Assembly (NCBI GenBank): GCA_004376975.1
Contig: SOJA01000099.1
Coordinates: forward strand, 1-25,500
Origin: Candidatus Bathyarchaeota archaeon
GTDB lineage: Archaea > Thermoproteota > Bathyarchaeia > Bathyarchaeales > UBA233
DNA: 25,500 nt
Direction of reading: 5' to 3'
In this document: positions 6,722 through 13,851 of the stretch, one piece after another
Position numbering within the stretch: the first letter of the stretch is position 1
How the letters are laid out: each line of letters starts with the position of its first letter
The notes under the pieces: generated by a model
The model's database searches: none
What the model saw: only the letters and a program-made list of their open reading frames with translations
Told to the model about the DNA's origin: nothing
Translations under genes and position numbers: made by a program

Positions 6722-7232
6722 TTTCCTCCACCATATTCACAATTTCATCTTTACCTTCTAACACATTTATATAAGGAATATTTAGGTTTAGCATCTCTAC
6801 CGAGTGAAGACCTGCAAAAGCCAAAATAGGTTCAAAAGTTTTTGAGGCTTCAACGGCTTCTTCAGAAGATTTTATCGTTACAATTTTAGGCACATCGTAT
6901 TTTCCGCCCACAAGTTTCTTAAAGCCCTCTAAGAAAACTAAATCAACACTTTTACATCTCTGCAAAATAGCTTCTAACGAAAATCTTCTTGTATCTGTCT
7001 TTTCTACAGTGACTATTTCATCGGATGCCACGCTGACAATTGTTTCGGCCCCAGCTTCAGCAAACCTCCAAGTGTCCTTTCCTTCCGTGTTTATTGTGAA
7101 GTTTGGTTCAGGAATGTGCTTTGCCACCGCAAGTCTGTATCCTCTTTTTACCAGCTCCTTCGTCAGAATTTCTATTACTGTTGTTTTTCCAGAGTTCTTG
7201 GTTCCAACAACTGCAATGACGGTTGTTTTCAA
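6708..7232 (-). CDS. mobB: MobB, molybdopterin-guanine dinucleotide synthesis GTPase
   Basis: A 174-residue P-loop GTP-binding protein. Walker A is GTKNSGKTT (residues 10-18), followed by the MobB-type KHIPEPNFTINTEGKDTWRF segment and LVFLEGFKK (a MobB hallmark in the middle of the protein). MobB assists MobA in attaching GMP to molybdopterin. In this genome the cofactor is needed by the tungsten/molybdenum enzyme formylmethanofuran dehydrogenase encoded about 5 kb away. Start: TTG at 7230-7232 with AGGTGA 6 bases upstream; no in-frame ATG fits. It lies 16 bases after the HTH gene and overlaps the 57-residue gene, so the three genes probably share one transcript. The length is typical for a stand-alone MobB. 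Confidence 0.88.
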   Translation of the reverse strand: MKTTVIAVVGTKNSGKTTVIEILTKELVKRGYRLAVAKHIPEPNFTINTEGKDTWRFAEAGAETIVSVASDEIVTVEKTDTRRFSLEAILQRCKSVDLVFLEGFKKLVGGKYDVPKIVTIKSSEEAVEASKTFEPILAFAGLHSVEMLNLNIPYINVLEGKDEIVNMVEENVRK

Positions 7233-7248
7233 TCATTCTCACCTTTGC

Positions 7249-7713
7249 CTACTTCATTTCTTCCATGAAAATATCTTCCAACATTTTGTTTTCTGCATGC
7301 AGTTTTTCTGATAAATCTCTTACCCATCTTATATACGTTCTAAAAACATTTTGCAGTATTTCTATTTTCTCTCTTTGAGACAAATCCTTTTCTTCAGCAA
7401 GCAGTAAAGCAAACCATTTACCCATGTCTGAAAGTTGATAAGCTTTAACCCATACAATGCGACCCTCTTTTTCCATTTTCTCCATATTTTCTCTTAAGAT
7501 ATCAAGCTTGGTCAAAGACTTCAAGTTTCCAATAATCGTTTTGTTCGAAAAGGGTAGTTCTTTCATAAGATCTTTCTGGTAAATTTTTTTTGAAATACCT
7601 TGGTGGAGTGAAAATTTCAAAACATCGACAGCTGACTTGGAACCGAAAATCGCGCCTAATATCTTGATTTTTTGTTCTGTTGGAAGAAACACTACATATG
7701 GATGTAAATTCAC
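7249..7713 (-). CDS. Winged-helix transcriptional regulator
   Basis: A 154-residue soluble protein. The N-terminal half (about residues 14-100) fits an archaeal winged helix: GAIFGSKSAVDVLKFSL, then KDLMKELPFSNKTIIGNLKS as the likely recognition helix region, then a wing-like EKEGRIVWVKAYQLSDMG. The C-terminal ~45 residues are a charged helix that may dimerise. The start is GTG at 7711-7713 (next in-frame codons NLHPYVVF); there is no strong ribosome binding site, so a short or absent leader is possible. It is the first gene of the mobB unit and may regulate it, or the divergent nucleotidyltransferase gene. The ligand is unknown. Confidence 0.75.
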   Translation of the reverse strand: MNLHPYVVFLPTEQKIKILGAIFGSKSAVDVLKFSLHQGISKKIYQKDLMKELPFSNKTIIGNLKSLTKLDILRENMEKMEKEGRIVWVKAYQLSDMGKWFALLLAEEKDLSQREKIEILQNVFRTYIRWVRDLSEKLHAENKMLEDIFMEEMK

Positions 7714-7821
7714 TTCAACTCACTAACTTAAAAATACTTTTCCTCACGATATTAAATATTATGCTGTCATAAGCAGCAGTCTTTAATATTTCAATTAGGG
7801 TTTTTATTAAGGTGCTTCGAA
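7714..7821. promoter_or_regulatory. Divergent promoter region
   Basis: This 108-bp region separates the HTH-mobB unit (minus) from the nucleotidyltransferase gene (plus). It contains the AT-rich palindromic stretch GATATTAAATATTA (about 7748-7761) and a second TTTAATATTTC (about 7781-7791), either of which can act as TATA elements for the two directions. The plus-strand gene has AAGGTG 7 bases before its ATG. Confidence 0.4.
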
Positions 7822-8874
7822 ATGGGTGTTTCTAAAAATCTGGTTCTAACAGATGGAAACACATTCATAACTAAAGACGACTTTATCTTCAATGTTTTCG
7901 GGTACGAACATCCAACCAACCGAGTTTTCTCCTTCTTGAAATATATCCCATCACAATTCAAGAATCTATTTCATGTCAGGTTTTTAGAAAGGAAGTGGAA
8001 CTATAGCGGGTTGGAGCTTCTCCGAGCTGAAAAACTTTATACGGCAAAGAATTACCTGAGTCTTCTAGAAACCTTTCGAAACAATTTTCCACACTACGTT
8101 TACTTCTGTCCATTCAGAGGAAAAGAAGTAATAAGCACGTCATTAGATTCTATCAAAAGAGTTTATGCTCCAAAGGAATGCCTCAGTTCGTTGAAAAAAA
8201 TAACAAATAAAGATCATTTACAAAGAACAACCTTAGATCTCATCGAGTTGCTGTCTAGTGAATCAGACGTTGCTGAAGAAGATTTTGGTATTCATGGCTC
8301 CATTCCCTTAAACATGCACACCGCTGAATCCGATATAGATCTTGTTGTGTATGGTAAGCAGAACTTCCGCAAACTAGAGAAAACGATAGACAAGATAGTT
8401 AAAGAAGATACAATCGCTTATGTAGTCAACAATCGACTTGATGCAGCGAGACTTTACAAAGGACGTTATTCAAACAAGATTTTTATGTATAGCGCAGCTC
8501 GTAAGCCCGAAGAGGTCAATTCCAAGTATGGAACGCATAGGTATCTGCCGGTTAATCATGTCAAGTTTCAGTGCACAATTAGGGATGACAGTGAAGCCAT
8601 GTTTCGGCCAGCAATCTACACGATCGAAAACTACGAACCAATTCATTCAGCTTCAATGATTCCTAAAGACGAGGTTCCGAAGCTCGTGGTCTCCATGATT
8701 GGATGCTATCGGAACGTTGCTAAACGAGGAAGCAGAGTTGAGGTTTCCGGAATGCTTGAACGAGTTGAAAATGTTAAAACAGGCGAAACTTTCTTTCAGG
8801 TTGTTGTTGGAACAAGCATGATCGAGGATGAGTACATTTGGCCACTTCAAGGCTCAGTAACAGTGATGAAATAA
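7822..8874 (+). CDS. Archaeal nucleotidyltransferase-fold protein (paralogue 1)
   Basis: A 350-residue soluble protein. The centre carries the polymerase-beta-type nucleotidyltransferase signature GIHGSIPLNMHTAESDIDLV (residues about 156-175), with the G-S pair at 159-160 and two acidic metal ligands D171 and D173. The N-terminal part has a motif shared with the neighbouring paralogue (EHPTNRVFSFLKYIP) and the C-terminal ~80 residues are beta-rich. I recognise this as an archaeal family of predicted nucleotidyltransferases, but not its substrate. The start ATG has AAGGTG upstream. Its 3' end overlaps the opposing paralogue by 28 bp. A role in RNA or protein nucleotidylation is possible; nothing in the sequence decides. 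Confidence 0.7.
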   Translation: MGVSKNLVLTDGNTFITKDDFIFNVFGYEHPTNRVFSFLKYIPSQFKNLFHVRFLERKWNYSGLELLRAEKLYTAKNYLSLLETFRNNFPHYVYFCPFRGKEVISTSLDSIKRVYAPKECLSSLKKITNKDHLQRTTLDLIELLSSESDVAEEDFGIHGSIPLNMHTAESDIDLVVYGKQNFRKLEKTIDKIVKEDTIAYVVNNRLDAARLYKGRYSNKIFMYSAARKPEEVNSKYGTHRYLPVNHVKFQCTIRDDSEAMFRPAIYTIENYEPIHSASMIPKDEVPKLVVSMIGCYRNVAKRGSRVEVSGMLERVENVKTGETFFQVVVGTSMIEDEYIWPLQGSVTVMK

Positions 8875-9896
8875 TCGGACGATTTGTTCCCCAACAAGAG
8901 TCTAAAATATTGACGATCTTGTCTATTGTCCATAACACGCTCAGCTTTTCCTCGTGCGAGGATTACTTCGCCACTTCTGGCTTGCTCACAGAATCTACCA
9001 CGAAAAGATGCGATCTCTTCTATTGGTGTTATTTGCGGGCCTTCAAGAACTCGTACATCAATGATCTTATAAACGCATGGTGTGAAAATTGATTCTGAAT
9101 CGTTCACAACTGTAGCTTTGATTCTCACGTGTCCAACGTTCACGTACTGAACATCTCCATACTTCTCCGCAATTTCGCTCCAATCTTTCACAAAACGAAT
9201 GAAATAGTCCGTCTGCAAGAATTTTCCTTGCAATACTTTTCCAGATTCACTTCGAACAAATTCTTCGTAGCTAATTATAGTGTCTTTTATACGGAAATCG
9301 AACAGATTTTTTAAACCCCTCTGAGTGTAAGGCTTGAAGAGCCCCTCCTTTTTAGATAAAAGATTCCTCAAGGCAGAGTAAACTTTTCTGCAGTTATCCG
9401 AGCCATAAACAATCGCGTCGATATCAGAACTGGGCTTATGAAGCCCCACCATAATCGAGCCAGAAATGCCAATCGCGTTCCATGGAATGTTTGCGGTCTC
9501 TTTCAATAGTTTAGCCAACTGTAACGCTTTGCTTTCAAGCATATCTAGGCTATTAGAACCGCGAAGTTCTCGAAGTTTCTCAGCAGGCTTGTAATGATTC
9601 TTAACTCTGTCAATAGGAACTTCGCATAGTGTTTCATCAAAAATAGGATTGTAAGCAAGAAATTGAGGAAATCTCATCTTCAATAGTGCGTAGCGCTTTG
9701 AAAGGGAGTAAACCTTGCTGTAACGTTTGTCCTTCCTTTCTCTTTCCCCTTTTTCTTCCGGAAAATAGCGGATGAACGCAATTGTCCGATTTGGAGGATG
9801 AATCAGACCTTTCACATCAAATATTAAACCTTCAAAAGTTTCTATGAAGTCTCCTTCTCGTAATTTGAATGACATAATATCAACATCTGTGCGCAC
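8847..9896 (-). CDS. Archaeal nucleotidyltransferase-fold protein (paralogue 2)
   Basis: A 349-residue homologue of the gene at 7822-8874, transcribed towards it. Shared landmarks in the same order are IHPPNRTIAFIRYFP (about residues 32-46), the signature GISGSIMVGLHKPSSDIDAI (143-162; G146-S147, D158, D160), NVGHVRIKATVVNDSESIF, and a beta-rich C-terminus ending YFRLLLGNKSSDYF. Both metal-binding aspartates are present, so it may be active. The start is GTG at 9894-9896, 5 bases after the stop of the upstream membrane gene, suggesting coupled expression; an ATG at 9875 is an alternative. Overall identity with paralogue 1 looks low, so the duplication is old. Substrate unknown. Confidence 0.7.
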   Translation of the reverse strand: MRTDVDIMSFKLREGDFIETFEGLIFDVKGLIHPPNRTIAFIRYFPEEKGERERKDKRYSKVYSLSKRYALLKMRFPQFLAYNPIFDETLCEVPIDRVKNHYKPAEKLRELRGSNSLDMLESKALQLAKLLKETANIPWNAIGISGSIMVGLHKPSSDIDAIVYGSDNCRKVYSALRNLLSKKEGLFKPYTQRGLKNLFDFRIKDTIISYEEFVRSESGKVLQGKFLQTDYFIRFVKDWSEIAEKYGDVQYVNVGHVRIKATVVNDSESIFTPCVYKIIDVRVLEGPQITPIEEIASFRGRFCEQARSGEVILARGKAERVMDNRQDRQYFRLLLGNKSSDYFITVTEP

Positions 9897-9901
9897 TAAA
9901 A

Positions 9902-10858
9902 CTATTTACGCTTTCTTGATAGAAACCCTGCTCTGTACAAAGCCCCTAATAAGCCAACTCCAAATATCGTTGCAATAGTTGTCATGAGTAATCTTTCAGC
10001 AGCTGATACTGGAATCATGTACATGAATAGGGAAGGAACATCAGGGAGCCCTAGAGGTTCCAAAAAGATACTTTGAATGACCGTCAATGGAAAGAACACG
10101 TTAATGACTCCAATGAAAATTAGGTTTCCAAGCATGTGATCCGCTATAATACCGCAGTAACTCGCCAAGAAAACAGAAGAAACGAATGAAAACTTTCCTG
10201 CACCGAAGATTCCATACAGTATGAAAATCGCTGCAACTATGTATAGGGGAATCGAAAGGTAGGGCAGTATCCATATTTCTTCGTTTATGTAAGGCTTAGA
10301 GAACATGTAGGCACAAGCCATCAAGACTATTGCCAGAAGTATGTGGCTTGACTTGAATTGCCATCCTTCTTTTTTTAATCCTATCTCATTTAAAGACTTA
10401 GCAGTCCATTTTCTTGTAATTAAGATGGCGAAAAACCCAGCAAGATGTAAAATCGGGTACAGCGGAGCTTGCATTCCAACCCATGTCATATACCACCCAG
10501 CGATTAACGCACCTAGGATCACGGCTGCGGCAATCCAGCCGGGAATTTTAGTTCTTTCTGTTACTCTTTCAGATGTAAGAAAACCTGCAATCATCGCCGA
10601 AACAGCAGGGGCAAAAGATGTGAGAAAGCTAAAGGGACTACCGGAGGTTAAAAACCCTGCTATTAAGGCGGCTAAGAAGCCAAGATATGGTCCTATTATC
10701 ATTCCGTAGATAGGTGCAATTGCAGCATCAAATTTGATTTCGGAACCAGAAACTCCCACTATTGGTATTCCTGGAACAAATTTAATTATTATTACTGATA
10801 ACGCTATGAAAATAGCTAGAAATGCTACATTCTTTGAGGTAAGTTTCGAACTGAACAT
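9902..10858 (-). CDS. ECF-type S-component-like membrane protein
   Basis: A 318-residue protein with about eight or nine hydrophobic helices. The first ~95 residues resemble substrate-binding S components of energy-coupling factor vitamin transporters: a short basic start, LTSKNVAFLAIFIALSVI, then DAAIAPIYGMIIGPYLGFLA and an Ala/Gly-rich helix. The length is well above the usual 170-200 residues, so it may carry an extra membrane domain. No EcfA/EcfT genes are nearby; S components often share a module encoded elsewhere. The ATG at 10856-10858 is preferred because AGGTG lies 6 bases upstream; GTG at 10867 overlaps that site. Substrate unknown. It precedes paralogue 2 of the nucleotidyltransferase by 5 bases. 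Confidence 0.6.
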   Translation of the reverse strand: MFSSKLTSKNVAFLAIFIALSVIIIKFVPGIPIVGVSGSEIKFDAAIAPIYGMIIGPYLGFLAALIAGFLTSGSPFSFLTSFAPAVSAMIAGFLTSERVTERTKIPGWIAAAVILGALIAGWYMTWVGMQAPLYPILHLAGFFAILITRKWTAKSLNEIGLKKEGWQFKSSHILLAIVLMACAYMFSKPYINEEIWILPYLSIPLYIVAAIFILYGIFGAGKFSFVSSVFLASYCGIIADHMLGNLIFIGVINVFFPLTVIQSIFLEPLGLPDVPSLFMYMIPVSAAERLLMTTIATIFGVGLLGALYRAGFLSRKRK

Positions 10859-10887
10859 CAGCTGCACCTGTGTAATTAATGTAATAC

Positions 10888-10907
10888 TTGTGTAGTGTTT
10901 TACACAA
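10888..10907. promoter_or_regulatory. Inverted repeat in a divergent promoter (putative operator)
   Basis: TTGTGTA-GTGTTT-TACACAA is a perfect 7-bp inverted repeat with a 6-base spacer. A second, imperfect copy with the same spacing (TGTGTA-ATTAAT-GTAATAC) lies beside it at 10869-10887. Both lie between the S-component-like gene (minus, start 10858) and the CitG-family gene (plus, start 10950). This is the layout of a dimeric repressor site controlling one or both. Regulator unknown. Confidence 0.5.
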
Positions 10908-10949
10908 TGCTAATAAAACTTTCCACAGCAGTGTATAATAGGGATATCC

Positions 10950-11903
10950 TTGCAATTAGATTCCTCTGAAAAGGCTCAGCACATTTCAAAATGTCTCGAG
11001 TTGGCTATTTTGTTAGAGGCTAGTGCTGAAAAACCTGGAAATGTGAACAGAACAGCAAGCTTCAAAGGCACACGCTATGAACATTTTCTTGCTTCCGCAG
11101 TTGCCATAGCATCATCATTTGAGCATGCAGCAGAACGGGGAATTTTGGTTTCCCGAGGAGAAATTCACGTTAGCGCTGTTGAGCTTGGGTGGATCATAAA
11201 GAACAGCATGATGAATGTTAATGCTTGGCAAAGTGGTGGCAACACGTTACTTGGAACGGCAATTCTGCTTTCACCTATCGCAGTTGCGGCTGGAATGACC
11301 CATGCTAAAGAAAAAATCTTTGAAGTCTCGAAGCTTAGGAAAAACGTGAAGCTTGTTGTAGAATCAACCACATCTGAAGATGCAGTTAACGTCTACGAGG
11401 CTATACGAACAGCTAACCCCGGTGGACTCGGGAAGGTTTCAGAACTTGACATCAACGACCCAGACTCAGAGAAAAGGATACTTGACGAAGGAATATCGCT
11501 CTTCCAAATCTTCCAAAAATCCTCGAAGTATGATACGATCTGTTCAGAATGGATCAACAATTACCCAATAACTTTCAACGTGGCCTACCCTTTCCTAATG
11601 GAACAAATCGAGCGAACCGATAACTTAAACACTGCCATAATTCATGCATTCCTGAAAGTTTTGGCTGTGTACCCAGATACGTTAATAGCCAGAAAAACCA
11701 ACCTTGAAAAGGCTCTTGAGGTTTCGTCCAAAGCTAAGGAAATTCTGAAGCTCGGAGGGTTTGAAACTTTGAATGGTAGGGCAAATCTCCGTGAACTTGA
11801 TCGTAAACTCAGAAGGACAAACAACTTCTTGAATCCTGGAACGACTGCAGACATAATTGCAGCTGCTCTAGCTTTAGCCATTCTCAATGGATATAGGCCA
11901 TAG
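10950..11903 (+). CDS. CitG-family (triphosphoribosyl-dephospho-CoA synthase-like) protein
   Basis: A 317-residue soluble protein. Recognisable CitG-family marks are the N-terminal LLEASAEKPGNVNR (residues about 24-37), the central WQSGGNTLLGTAILLSPIA, IRTANPGGLG and the C-terminal FLNPGTTADIIAAALALA. In bacteria CitG attaches ATP-derived ribose to dephospho-CoA to make the citrate lyase prosthetic group precursor. No citrate lyase genes are seen, so this archaeal member probably acts on another substrate. Its place directly upstream of fwdDBAC-mch suggests a role in making a C1-carrier cofactor (inference). The start is TTG 10950 (LQLDSSEKAQ) with AGGGAT nearby; there is no in-frame ATG before residue ~90. 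It ends 81 bp before fwdD. Confidence 0.75.
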   Translation: MQLDSSEKAQHISKCLELAILLEASAEKPGNVNRTASFKGTRYEHFLASAVAIASSFEHAAERGILVSRGEIHVSAVELGWIIKNSMMNVNAWQSGGNTLLGTAILLSPIAVAAGMTHAKEKIFEVSKLRKNVKLVVESTTSEDAVNVYEAIRTANPGGLGKVSELDINDPDSEKRILDEGISLFQIFQKSSKYDTICSEWINNYPITFNVAYPFLMEQIERTDNLNTAIIHAFLKVLAVYPDTLIARKTNLEKALEVSSKAKEILKLGGFETLNGRANLRELDRKLRRTNNFLNPGTTADIIAAALALAILNGYRP

Positions 11904-11911
11904 ACAAAACT

Positions 11912-11922
11912 AAAAGATATAC
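11912..11922 (+). promoter_or_regulatory. Putative TATA element of the fwd-mch operon
   Basis: AAAAGATATAC lies about 62 bases upstream of the fwdD ATG, in the 81-bp gap after the CitG-like gene. It could give the fwd operon its own start; read-through from the upstream gene is equally possible. Confidence 0.3.
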
Positions 11923-11984
11923 GTTACCATTCAAGAAGATAGACTGGATAAAAGTGTCCAACAGCAAAACTGAGGTAAACAAAT

Positions 11985-12392
11985 ATGGATAAGAAGACAA
12001 AACTGTCAGTAACATTGCTTACAGGACGAACAATAGAACAGGGAGTAGCAAAGGAGTACGGAAAGTTCTCTGAAGAATACATGGAAAGCGTTTCAGTCTG
12101 TTACATGGACCCTGAGGATCTAGGGAAGCTTGGCATAAAAAAGAAAACTAACATTCTAGTTTCAACAAATCATGGCTCTGTGATCGTCAAAGCCCTCAAA
12201 TCCATAAGAACCCCACATCCGAGCGTAATTTTCATTCCTTATGGTCCGTGGGCAAACGTTGTGGTCAACCCGGAAACCCATGGTGTCGGGATGCCTTGTC
12301 TCAAGTGGATTCCAGCTGAAGTCACGTTGGCTCCAGACAAGCGAATTCTAAATCTAAAAGAGCTTATTAAAAAGGAGTTTGGGAATGGATAG
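11985..12392 (+). CDS. fwdD: Formylmethanofuran dehydrogenase subunit D
   Basis: A 135-residue molybdopterin-dinucleotide-binding subunit of formylmethanofuran dehydrogenase. With FwdB it holds the bis-pyranopterin tungsten or molybdenum cofactor that reduces CO2 to formate. Typical marks are the N-terminal LLTGRTIEQG, a central MDPEDLGKLGI and NHGSVIVKA, and the C-terminal GPWANVVVNPETHGVGMPCL. The ATG has GAGGT 8 bases upstream (11972-11976). Its stop lies inside fwdB (8-base overlap), so the two are translationally coupled. First gene of fwdD-B-A-C-mch. Confidence 0.92.
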   Translation: MDKKTKLSVTLLTGRTIEQGVAKEYGKFSEEYMESVSVCYMDPEDLGKLGIKKKTNILVSTNHGSVIVKALKSIRTPHPSVIFIPYGPWANVVVNPETHGVGMPCLKWIPAEVTLAPDKRILNLKELIKKEFGNG

Positions 12393-13851
12393 CATGTCAG
12401 TTGTTAAGGCAGTAGCATGTCCTGTTTGCGGATGCTTGTGCGATGATATAGAGCTTACAATTGAAAATGGAAAGATTACTAAGGTTAAAAATGGATGCGC
12501 AATGTGTGAATCAAAATTTCTACGCTACAACAGTGAACATAGAATTTTGAAACCGCTGATAAGGAATAATGGGGAACTCGTTGAAACGTCACTTGAAGAA
12601 TCTGTCAAGAGGGCTGCTGAAATTCTGACTGAAGCAAACTATCCAATACTGTATGGATGGAGTTCAACAAGTTGTGAAGCCACGCGTGCAGGCCTTGAAT
12701 TAGCAGAGGAAATTGGAGGAGTAATCGATAATACAGCAGTTGTTTGTCATGGGCCTTCAATTCTAGGTATTCAAGACATAGGGATTTCATCATGTACTCT
12801 GGGGCAGGTCAGGCATAGAGCAGATCTCATCATTTACTGGGGCAGCAATCCATGGAGCGCCCATCCAAGACACATTGAGAGATACACAGCATTTCCAGAA
12901 GGAAGATTCCAGAAAAGCTCTTGGAAAAGATACATAACAAAAACTAAAGCTTCAACAGCTAAGAAGAAAATTGAGAGCGCCCTTAGAAGAACCTTCTTGA
13001 GGAAAAAGCATTCGGTTTCGCAACAGCTCAGCAGAGTTCTTTCTCCCGCTATGTTAAGAGAAGGGAGAAAACTAGTAGTTGTTGACGTGAGGAAGACGAA
13101 ATCCGCCGAAATAGCTGACCTCTTTATACAGGTTGAACCAAACAAGGATTATGAGCTTCTCCAAACTTTAAGAGCTCTAATTGGAAACCGAGAAATCGAC
13201 ATTGACAAAGTTGCTGGGATTCCGGTCGGACAACTTGAAGAGTTTGCAGATTTGATGATTGCGTGCAACTTTGGCATCTTGTTTTTCGGCGTTGGGTTGA
13301 CAATGAGCAAAGGCAAGGTTAGAAACATTGATGCTGCACTTTCCTTGGTACGCGATTTGAATACACATACAAAATTCGCGATAATGCCTATGCGAGGACA
13401 CTTCAACGTCACAGGCGCGAACACTGTTTTCACTTGGCAGACGGGCTATCCATATGCTGTGGATTTCTCACTTGGCTATCCACAATATAACCCTGGAGAA
13501 ACATCTGTCACTGATATCCTTCTGCGCAGGGATTCAGATGCAGCACTGGTAATTGCTTCAGACCCTGCTGCAAACTTTCCAAAGAAAATTGTGGAACATC
13601 TTGTAAAGAACCCGTTGATTGTCATAGATCCTCACATGAGTGCGACTGCTCAGATGGCAGATGTCGTTTTTCCTTCAGCATTCGTTGGGATAGAAGTAGG
13701 TGGAACAGCCTACCGTATGGACCATGTGCCCCTTCCACTAAGAAAAGTTGTTGACCCACCCAATGGGGTGCCTTCAGACGAGGAAATTCTAAGGAGAATT
13801 CTTTCAGAAGTGAGAAAACTAAAAAAGAAAAGCATTGCTGAGGCAGCGTAA
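12385..13851 (+). CDS. fwdB: Formylmethanofuran dehydrogenase subunit B (catalytic), with an unusual basic insertion
   Basis: A 488-residue catalytic subunit that reduces CO2 to formate at a W/Mo bis-pterin centre; the formate is then passed to FwdA. Residues 12-19 (CPVCGCLC) and C38/C41 are the N-terminal cysteines expected to bind a [4Fe-4S] cluster. VCHGPS places the likely metal-ligand cysteine at C121. YWGSNPWSAHPRH and VVVDVRKTKSAEIADL are family marks. Between them, residues about 176-225 (nt ~12910-13060) hold a Lys/Arg-rich stretch of about 50 residues that I do not expect in FwdB; the total length exceeds the usual ~430-440 by the same amount. The ATG at 12385 (GGAG 7 bases upstream) is preferred over the in-frame TTG at 12379. 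It overlaps fwdD by 8 bases and abuts fwdA. Confidence 0.92.
   Translation: MDSMSVVKAVACPVCGCLCDDIELTIENGKITKVKNGCAMCESKFLRYNSEHRILKPLIRNNGELVETSLEESVKRAAEILTEANYPILYGWSSTSCEATRAGLELAEEIGGVIDNTAVVCHGPSILGIQDIGISSCTLGQVRHRADLIIYWGSNPWSAHPRHIERYTAFPEGRFQKSSWKRYITKTKASTAKKKIESALRRTFLRKKHSVSQQLSRVLSPAMLREGRKLVVVDVRKTKSAEIADLFIQVEPNKDYELLQTLRALIGNREIDIDKVAGIPVGQLEEFADLMIACNFGILFFGVGLTMSKGKVRNIDAALSLVRDLNTHTKFAIMPMRGHFNVTGANTVFTWQTGYPYAVDFSLGYPQYNPGETSVTDILLRRDSDAALVIASDPAANFPKKIVEHLVKNPLIVIDPHMSATAQMADVVFPSAFVGIEVGGTAYRMDHVPLPLRKVVDPPNGVPSDEEILRRILSEVRKLKKKSIAEAA

Noticed and set aside
10950..11903. True citrate-lyase CitG function
   Set aside because: Family match is good but no citrate lyase or CitX-type genes are nearby, so the bacterial function should not be transferred.
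13149..13433. Minus-strand ORFs inside fwdB and similar antisense frames
   Set aside because: Shadows of a clearly recognised gene; no independent start signals.
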